Assembly: GCF_900103825.1 (NCBI RefSeq)
Contig: NZ_FNIF01000026.1
Coordinates: 1-64,000 of the forward strand
DNA length: 64,000 nucleotides
From: Paenibacillus sp. yr247
GTDB taxonomy: Bacteria; Bacillota; Bacilli; Paenibacillales; NBRC-103111
Direction: 5' to 3'
Position 1 is the first letter of the stretch, and each line of letters begins with the position of its first letter. The notes beneath the pieces are model-generated. The model did no database searches, was not told where the DNA came from, and worked only from the letters and a program-made list of their open reading frames with translations. A program made the position numbers and the translations under genes. Below are positions 59,761-64,000 of this stretch, piece after piece.

Positions 59761-60645
59761 TTACAGAACTCTTTTAGCTCCTACATACCTTGCGCTCCAA
59801 TAAGAGCTGGAAAGACTCTCCACAGCCACGCCTCTAGAAGAAGTAGCAGAAATAAATTGATCATTGCCGAGATAAATGCCCACGTGATTAACGGTTTTTG
59901 CAGCGAAGAAAACCAAATCCCCGACTTTCAAATCTTTCACGGAGGTTCCTACTTCACTATGCATCTCAGCCGATGTGCGGGGCAAATCAATGCCTTTGGC
60001 TTGAAAGACGTAGCGCACAAAACCCGAGCAATCGAACCCTCTCGGTGTCGTACCTCCCCAAGCATAAGGCACTCCCATGTAGGCATTTGCCGTTTGAACA
60101 ATTTGTTCCGTCATGGACGGAAGTACCGGGGCGGCGACTTTGGGTGCTGGCGGGGGAGCGATCCAAGCTGGCTTGTGCGATTTCCCATCCACATCCACAA
60201 TCGCAATCTGGTTAGCCTCGTTCCACTCAATCGGGGAACCGAAGGTTTCGGTTATGAAACGCAGCGGAACGTAAGTATTACCTTGATTGATGGTTGGGCT
60301 GCTTTCCATACTGATCTTCTTGCTGTTCACAATCGCTTGCTGCTGATCCGTGATCAATAAGATCGACTGCTGCTTATTCACCAGCGTGACCACGATTTCG
60401 TCTGCTTGCTTCGTCCAGCTTACTTGATAGCCTAGCTTCTCCGATAGCACACGCAGCGGCACTTGCATGATGCCTTTGTCATCAATGTAAGGCTGCACTT
60501 CCGGAAACTTCAGCAGCTCATCATTGACCTGCACTTTTACAGGATGATCAGCGGGTGATGCGTGAACAGCGGGTGCTGTGAACAAGGGTACTGCTGCGCA
60601 TATTAATGCGCATGAACAAATAAGACGTTTAGAAAAAGATTTCAA
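59761..60645 (-). CDS. NlpC/P60 cell-wall hydrolase with copper-amine-oxidase-N domain
   Basis: 294 residues. Signal peptide with AAVPLFTAPAVHA, then a copper-amine-oxidase-N domain (about 30-130: PYIDDKGIMQVPLRVLSE and NTYVPLRFITETFG), a Pro-rich linker and a C-terminal NlpC/P60 domain with the catalytic Cys in RGFDCSGFVRYVF, His in NHVGIYLGN and third residue in GNDQFI. It cuts peptide bonds in peptidoglycan stems (endopeptidase). Start is TTG at 60645 after AAGGAGG. A ydaO-type riboswitch lies directly upstream, tying it to c-di-AMP, which fits the known link to cell-wall lysis genes. Confidence 0.92.
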   Translation of the reverse strand: MKSFSKRLICSCALICAAVPLFTAPAVHASPADHPVKVQVNDELLKFPEVQPYIDDKGIMQVPLRVLSEKLGYQVSWTKQADEIVVTLVNKQQSILLITDQQQAIVNSKKISMESSPTINQGNTYVPLRFITETFGSPIEWNEANQIAIVDVDGKSHKPAWIAPPPAPKVAAPVLPSMTEQIVQTANAYMGVPYAWGGTTPRGFDCSGFVRYVFQAKGIDLPRTSAEMHSEVGTSVKDLKVGDLVFFAAKTVNHVGIYLGNDQFISATSSRGVAVESLSSSYWSARYVGAKRVL

Positions 60646-60659
60646 AGCTTTGCCTCCTT

Positions 60660-60800
60660 GAAGCCTCCGAGGTTAGTTGACGGGTTCGGGAAGAGGTTTT
60701 CCCTAGCTCGCTCAGTTAACTAAAGTAGCTGAGCATTCATTCACCCCAAGTAAAGAAGTCCCCCGTACCGGAGCTATCGCTGCTCCGAGATTCGGCATTT
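60660..60800 (-). promoter_or_regulatory. ydaO/yuaA-type c-di-AMP riboswitch
   Basis: On the minus strand the order GCCGAAT, CTCGGAGC, GGGGGACTT, TTGGGGTGAAT, AGGGAAAACCTC, TTCCCGAACCCGTCA, CTAACCTCGGAGGC matches the conserved blocks of the ydaO aptamer. It ends about 15 bases before the start of the NlpC/P60 gene, and the last block (GGAGGC) is followed by AAGGAGG, so binding may affect translation as no terminator lies between. The remaining gap up to 61001 on the other strand holds no gene. Confidence 0.9.
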
Positions 60801-61001
60801 TTTGTCTATTTTAGACTAGCATAATTCAATTCGTAGTTACAACCTTTTCGCAATGGTAAGTGTTTCCATAGAAAGGAAAACGACCGTTTCCTTTTAGGGA
60901 AAGGCCGTTTTAACAAGAAAAAAATGGTTCGTTATTTAACGAATAAAGCAATTGCTTTTAAACAAAATAGTACTATGTATGTTTATCCTTGGAGGATATG
61001 T

Positions 61002-61463
61002 ATGAAAAAAACTCTGCTCATCTTATTTATCTTCTTAGTATGCTTTCAGATGAAAAGCGTATTGAGTAAAGCAAATGCCGCTATTGAAGAAGATTCATCC
61101 ATTCAAGAACAAAGTTCGCCACAAGTTGAATCCTATTCTTCCGGTAGAGGAAGCTACAGGTCACCATCTGGATCATTTTCTGGAGGCACCAAAGGCGGCG
61201 GCTATACGACCGGTCCGCGATCCCCTTCTTCGAATGTGACACGGAATCCGCAATACCAGCAGCCCTATCAACCAACAAACCGTTTTGGAGGTTTCTTTGG
61301 CGGATTAGCGGCAGGAACTCTGATTGGGCACTTTTTAAACCCTTTTAGTGGATTAGGACAAGGTTATGGCATGGGGGGAGTCTCGATACTTGGGATATTG
61401 TTTTGGATCGTTATTATATATTTAGGTTATAAATTTTTCAAAAGTCTCAGGAGAAAACAATGA
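61002..61463 (+). CDS. Secreted Gly/Ser-rich small membrane protein
   Basis: 153 residues. N-terminal signal peptide (TLLILFIFLVCF), a Ser/Gly/Pro-rich middle (SSGRGSYRSPSGSFSGG) and a C-terminal helix (ILGILFWIVIIYLGYKFF) after a GLGQGYGMGG turn. The type resembles B. subtilis neighbours of yxcD-like genes. The ATG lies 6 bases after GGAGG. Its stop overlaps the next start by a few bases, so the pair is coupled. Function unknown. Confidence 0.75.
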   Translation: MKKTLLILFIFLVCFQMKSVLSKANAAIEEDSSIQEQSSPQVESYSSGRGSYRSPSGSFSGGTKGGGYTTGPRSPSSNVTRNPQYQQPYQPTNRFGGFFGGLAAGTLIGHFLNPFSGLGQGYGMGGVSILGILFWIVIIYLGYKFFKSLRRKQ

Positions 61464-61762
61464 AAATAATATTCAATGAGCAAGATCTAATCGATTCGGC
61501 CTGTATATTTGCTGCTGATCGATATAACCAAATGATTCATCAGCTTCAAGCAGAAATCCAGCATGAGAATGGGAACGGAATTACAGCAGTAGTCGCCTTG
61601 CAAAACAGCAGGGAAGTTTATCATCTTACCGAACAGGATCTTATTGACGGATCAGCTATTTACTTAGAGAAATATCATAATTTCAATCCGAATCAGCTTT
61701 CAGTTGAACTAATATTTGAACCAGATCAAGGATTTTCGGTAATCATTGAAAAAAATGATTAA
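61460..61762 (+). CDS. YxcD-like protein (DUF2653)
   Basis: 100 residues, soluble. The DUF2653 family is suggested by FNEQDLIDSACIFAADRY at the start and again LTEQDLIDGSAIYLEKYHNF, two copies of a similar helix, so the domain may be an internal duplication. Start ATG overlaps the preceding stop. The cellular role is unknown. The gene follows a small membrane protein with which it is presumably cotranslated. Confidence 0.85.
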   Translation: MKIIFNEQDLIDSACIFAADRYNQMIHQLQAEIQHENGNGITAVVALQNSREVYHLTEQDLIDGSAIYLEKYHNFNPNQLSVELIFEPDQGFSVIIEKND

Positions 61763-61852
61763 TAACCCTTAGCAAAGAATAGGGAATATTGCTTGAGCTA
61801 TTTACGAAATAATAAAGTGGTAAAATGAATCCGAAAAAATCGGGGTGAATAT

Positions 61853-62026
61853 ATGACAAATAATAAACCGAAGGGGCACGTTGAATTCCGACAGCCTGCC
61901 GCTAAGCTTGTTGCCGATATACCGGGAGATGAAGTGATGCGTGCGCATTTGGATGAAATGATTCAAAATGATGGCTATCCGGGAAGCTGCTCCATTATCG
62001 ATACCAAAAATAAGGATCAAGAGTAA
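61853..62026 (+). CDS. Unknown 57-residue protein
   Basis: 57 codons from ATG at 61853, with CGGGGTGA as site. It is acidic and soluble; VEFRQPAAKLVADIPGDEV and EMIQNDGYPGSCSI are its notable segments. No family is recognised. It precedes a terminator. Confidence 0.65.
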   Translation: MTNNKPKGHVEFRQPAAKLVADIPGDEVMRAHLDEMIQNDGYPGSCSIIDTKNKDQE

Positions 62027-62072
62027 AACAAACGAGCTGAGCTGTCGTTATCTTTTCCCTTACCCGTTCAAA

Positions 62073-62107
62073 AAGAAAAAAAGATCACCCGAAGGTGATC
62101 TTTTTTC
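62073..62107. terminator. Bidirectional terminator next to tRNA genes
   Basis: AAAAGATCACC and GGTGATCTTTT with a CGAA loop and T-runs on both sides. It ends the tRNA transcript on the minus strand and the 57-codon gene on the plus strand. Confidence 0.9.
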
Positions 62108-62121
62108 TTTTAAGCGCGTTA

Positions 62122-62192
62122 AGCGGGCGGCGGGAATCGAACCCGCGCGATCAGCTTGGAAGGCTGAAGTTCTACCATTAAACTACGCCCGC
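62122..62192 (-). tRNA. tRNA-Gly (anticodon UCC)
   Basis: 71 bases. Acceptor GCGGGCG pairs with CGCCCGC; the D arm, the TCAGC-CTTCCAA-GCTGA anticodon arm and the GGTTCGATTCC T loop are intact. CCA is not encoded. Confidence 0.95.
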
Positions 62193-62210
62193 GTCTTATT
62201 AAATTGATGG

Positions 62211-62284
62211 TCGGGACGACACGATTTGAACATGCGACCCCCTGCTCCCAAAGCAGGTGCTCTACCAAGCTGAGCTACGTCCCG
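62211..62284 (-). tRNA. tRNA-Pro (anticodon UGG)
   Basis: 74 bases. Acceptor CGGGACG pairs with CGTCCCG; anticodon arm CTGCT-TTGGG-AGCAG with UGG; T loop GTTCAAATC. No CCA encoded. Confidence 0.95.
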
Positions 62285-62308
62285 AAGCGTTTTAGTGATG
62301 AAAAATGG

Positions 62309-62382
62309 CGCGCCCTGAGAGATTCGAACTCCCGACCTTTTGATTCGTAGTCAAATACTCTATCCAGCTGAGCTAAGGGCGC
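62309..62382 (-). tRNA. tRNA-Arg (anticodon ACG)
   Basis: 74 bases. Acceptor GCGCCCT pairs with AGGGCGC; anticodon loop CTACGAA with ACG, where A34 is normally changed to inosine by TadA deaminase. T loop GTTCGAATC. Confidence 0.95.
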
Positions 62383-62432
62383 TTAGATAAATGCGAAGCA
62401 TTTATAGCTTCGTAAGCCTAAACTTAATTTGG

Positions 62433-62504
62433 AGCGGAAGACGGGGATCGAACCCGCGACCCTCGCCTTGGCAAGGCGATGCTCTACCGCTGAGCCACTT
62501 CCGC
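62433..62504 (-). tRNA. tRNA-Gly (anticodon GCC)
   Basis: 72 bases. Acceptor GCGGAAG pairs with CTTCCGC; anticodon loop TTGCCAA with GCC; T loop GTTCGATCC. It is first in the direction of transcription of four tRNA genes. Confidence 0.95.
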
Positions 62505-62606
62505 ATCATGTTAATTGCTTGTCACTTGGATGATGTTTCTCCGAGGCGACAAGGAATAATATATCAGGATTTCAGGACAAATGCAAATGTTTTTTATTAC
62601 CTATTC

Positions 62607-63305
62607 TCATTTTATGAAAATACCACCGAACGGCAGCACTTCTTTGGCAATTCGACGCAACAAGCTATCACTTTTCATATGCTCATCTAATTTACGATCC
62701 GGCTTACAGGGCTGCATCAGTACATTCCCTAGCCCTGTCATTTCCCAGTGGTAATTCATATGCTGGCTGGCCAGCGTATTGCCGTAAACACACAACCGTA
62801 ACTGAGCATTCCGCGGATAAGCAACAAGGCAGCTAATATCGACATATAGGGGCTGCTTCGCATCCAAAGCCGTTTGATAAATGGGTCCTGTGGTCAGAAG
62901 TCCTAATGTGCCAGGTCCTTTGAACTGCATTTTCACGAGATCTTGCGTGATCAATGTATTTTTAACATTTTGCAAATGAGAAGTGAAGCTGACACCCTCC
63001 GTGTAAAATAAAACATGTCGGAACTCATACAAAAGATCATCGTCAGGACCGATAGGCACAACAGCCATGCTATATCCTTCAGGCAGCCCAAGCATCAAGT
63101 TGGCTGGACCATGTACACGTGACTGGATCAAACGCTTCTTCCTATACATACTGGGCAGCTTCATTAAAGAATCTTCTCTCTGCTCAGACTTCCCTTGAAA
63201 GGCTACGATTTGGTTCGGATGCAGCACATGAACGGACTCGTCCTGTTCTATGCGCAATGTGGCCATCCTTGCATGTGAGCTTGCTTTCTCGAAGCTTACC
63301 TCCAT
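62607..63305 (-). CDS. AIM24 family protein
   Basis: 232 residues, beta-helix-like AIM24 fold. FEKASSHARMATLRIEQDESVHVLHPNQIVAFQG opens it (given in short form: RIEQDESVHVLHPNQIV), and MQFKGPGTLGLLTTGPIY marks the conserved second half. AIM24 in mitochondria stabilises the inner-membrane scaffold; in bacteria the role is unknown. Start at 63305 after GGGGAGG (12 bases). Downstream partner of the coiled-coil membrane protein gene. Confidence 0.85.
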   Translation of the reverse strand: MEVSFEKASSHARMATLRIEQDESVHVLHPNQIVAFQGKSEQREDSLMKLPSMYRKKRLIQSRVHGPANLMLGLPEGYSMAVVPIGPDDDLLYEFRHVLFYTEGVSFTSHLQNVKNTLITQDLVKMQFKGPGTLGLLTTGPIYQTALDAKQPLYVDISCLVAYPRNAQLRLCVYGNTLASQHMNYHWEMTGLGNVLMQPCKPDRKLDEHMKSDSLLRRIAKEVLPFGGIFIK

Positions 63306-63338
63306 TGCATGCCGACCTCCCCACAAACTACACATCAT

Positions 63339-63794
63339 CTACTTCATTTGTCGCTTCTGTCTCCGCCATACGATAAAGCGAAACACACGTCCAAATACAA
63401 AATAAAACACAATCAGCAAAGCAGCGGTCACAACCATATAGGTTATTTTCCGATTTCGCTTCTCTTTATTGAGCGCCACCTGCTCCATTGCCTTCAAGCG
63501 TTCTTGTAATTGCTCATTTTCTTTTTTAAGTATTTCGTTTTGCCCGAGGAGTCGTTCTTCTGTTTCTTGCGAATGCCGTATCGTTTCCGAAAGCTTGTCC
63601 TTCTGTTCTTCTAATTGCTGTTTTGTTGCCTCATAGTCCTTCTGAATTTGCTGTACATTCTCTGGGAGTTGATAAATGTCTTTAACCCGATCCAACCAAG
63701 AGGCTTGGACTGCAGCAACAGGATACATAAAACCAATCAAGATCACAAGTATGCCTATAGCTTTTCCAATGCCAAGGATTTTACATATCCGCAT
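63339..63794 (-). CDS. Coiled-coil membrane protein
   Basis: 151 residues. A signal-peptide-like N-terminal helix (AIGILVILIGFMYPVAAV), an extended charged coiled coil of about 65 residues (rich in Glu, Gln, Lys), and a second helix (YMVVTAALLIVFYFVFGR) near the C terminus, ending in a basic tail. The start at 63794 follows GGAGGGG. It precedes the AIM24 gene by a short gap and is probably cotranscribed. Family not recognised. Confidence 0.75.
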   Translation of the reverse strand: MRICKILGIGKAIGILVILIGFMYPVAAVQASWLDRVKDIYQLPENVQQIQKDYEATKQQLEEQKDKLSETIRHSQETEERLLGQNEILKKENEQLQERLKAMEQVALNKEKRNRKITYMVVTAALLIVFYFVFGRVFRFIVWRRQKRQMK

Positions 63795-64000
63795 CTGCCG
63801 CCCCTCCCTGCGTTGTCTCGACATTTTCTATTTTACCGCAAAAATCACCCCGTCACCACTTCTGTCGACTGCACAGAATAGCAAAAATCGTCTTCATTTT
63901 CGAAGACTCCACCTTCCGAAGGAACGATATACTCTTCTCTCTATTCCTCCAAAGGGTTCTTTCCCCCACCACAAGCCTTCCAGCTTGGCAACAGTGAGGT

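Overview
The window reads as chromosome of an endospore-forming Firmicute of the Paenibacillaceae, most likely a Paenibacillus. The evidence is a GerA-type germinant receptor operon, the sporulation proteins YyaC and SpoIIM-like, strong AGGAGG ribosome binding sites with frequent TTG and GTG starts, several copper-amine-oxidase-N domains on exported proteins, and many short uncharacterised genes of Paenibacillus type. No genome name can be read from the sequence. Everything is linear chromosomal-looking DNA; there is no CRISPR array, prophage or intact insertion sequence.

Layout. 1-2257: a decayed IS110-type transposase, an aldo/keto reductase and a non-coding stretch. 2258-5985: gerA-gerC-gerB. 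6346-7533: an ankyrin gene and a graveyard of IS4-type transposase pieces in both orientations. 7553-9121: an ArsR-type regulator, an unknown 95-residue protein and a ClpP, behind one good sigma-A promoter. 9387-10568: an M24 peptidase. 10623-17426: a compact Tad/type II-secretion-like operon (SAF/CpaB-like, CpaE-like, CpaF, TadB, TadC, two tandem paralogous 48-49 residue membrane peptides, two larger pseudopilin-like proteins), with a promoter and a terminator-like hairpin before its first gene. 17572-18537: fructokinase. 18827-25229: oligopeptide ABC transporter with a gamma-glutamyl-hydrolase-type amidotransferase. 25674-29605: PsiE, LytTR regulator with an acetate/succinate CoA-transferase, and a medium-chain reductase. 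29628-34734: sugar ABC transporter with GH130 phosphorylase and DUF1861 protein, probably for (beta-1,2-)mannosides.

34965-38473: a Met-Pro repeat membrane protein, metallo-beta-lactamase-fold and thioredoxin-like proteins, DedA, a cupredoxin and a small unknown protein. 38534-40836: GH4 alpha-galactosidase divergent from an AraC regulator, with a 21-bp-spaced direct repeat between them. 41082-48731: NAD-binding protein, then the RDD / SpoIIM / DUF58 / MoxR / DUF4350 / DUF4129 membrane-stress type cluster. 48840-53894: a GGDEF fossil, topB, lspA, a HAD phosphatase, a Cys-rich protein and a CcdC-like protein. 54033-58935: ABC exporter, YyaC, glycosyltransferase, and a phosphodiester-glycosidase gene broken by an amber codon. 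59761-60800: NlpC/P60 hydrolase behind a ydaO-type c-di-AMP riboswitch. 61002-63794: small proteins, four tRNA genes (Gly, Arg, Pro, Gly) and an AIM24 protein.

The most unusual unit is the Tad-like operon: both ATPase-type proteins have diverged signature motifs, no prepilin peptidase or canonical Flp pilin is present, and two tandem tiny paralogs sit where pilins would be expected. The ArsR-orf95-ClpP unit and the GH130-DUF1861 unit are next in interest. Several genes (M24 peptidase, fructokinase, part of DUF4350, part of topB, the ABC exporter ATPase half) stand out by eye as GC-rich patches in otherwise AT-richer DNA.
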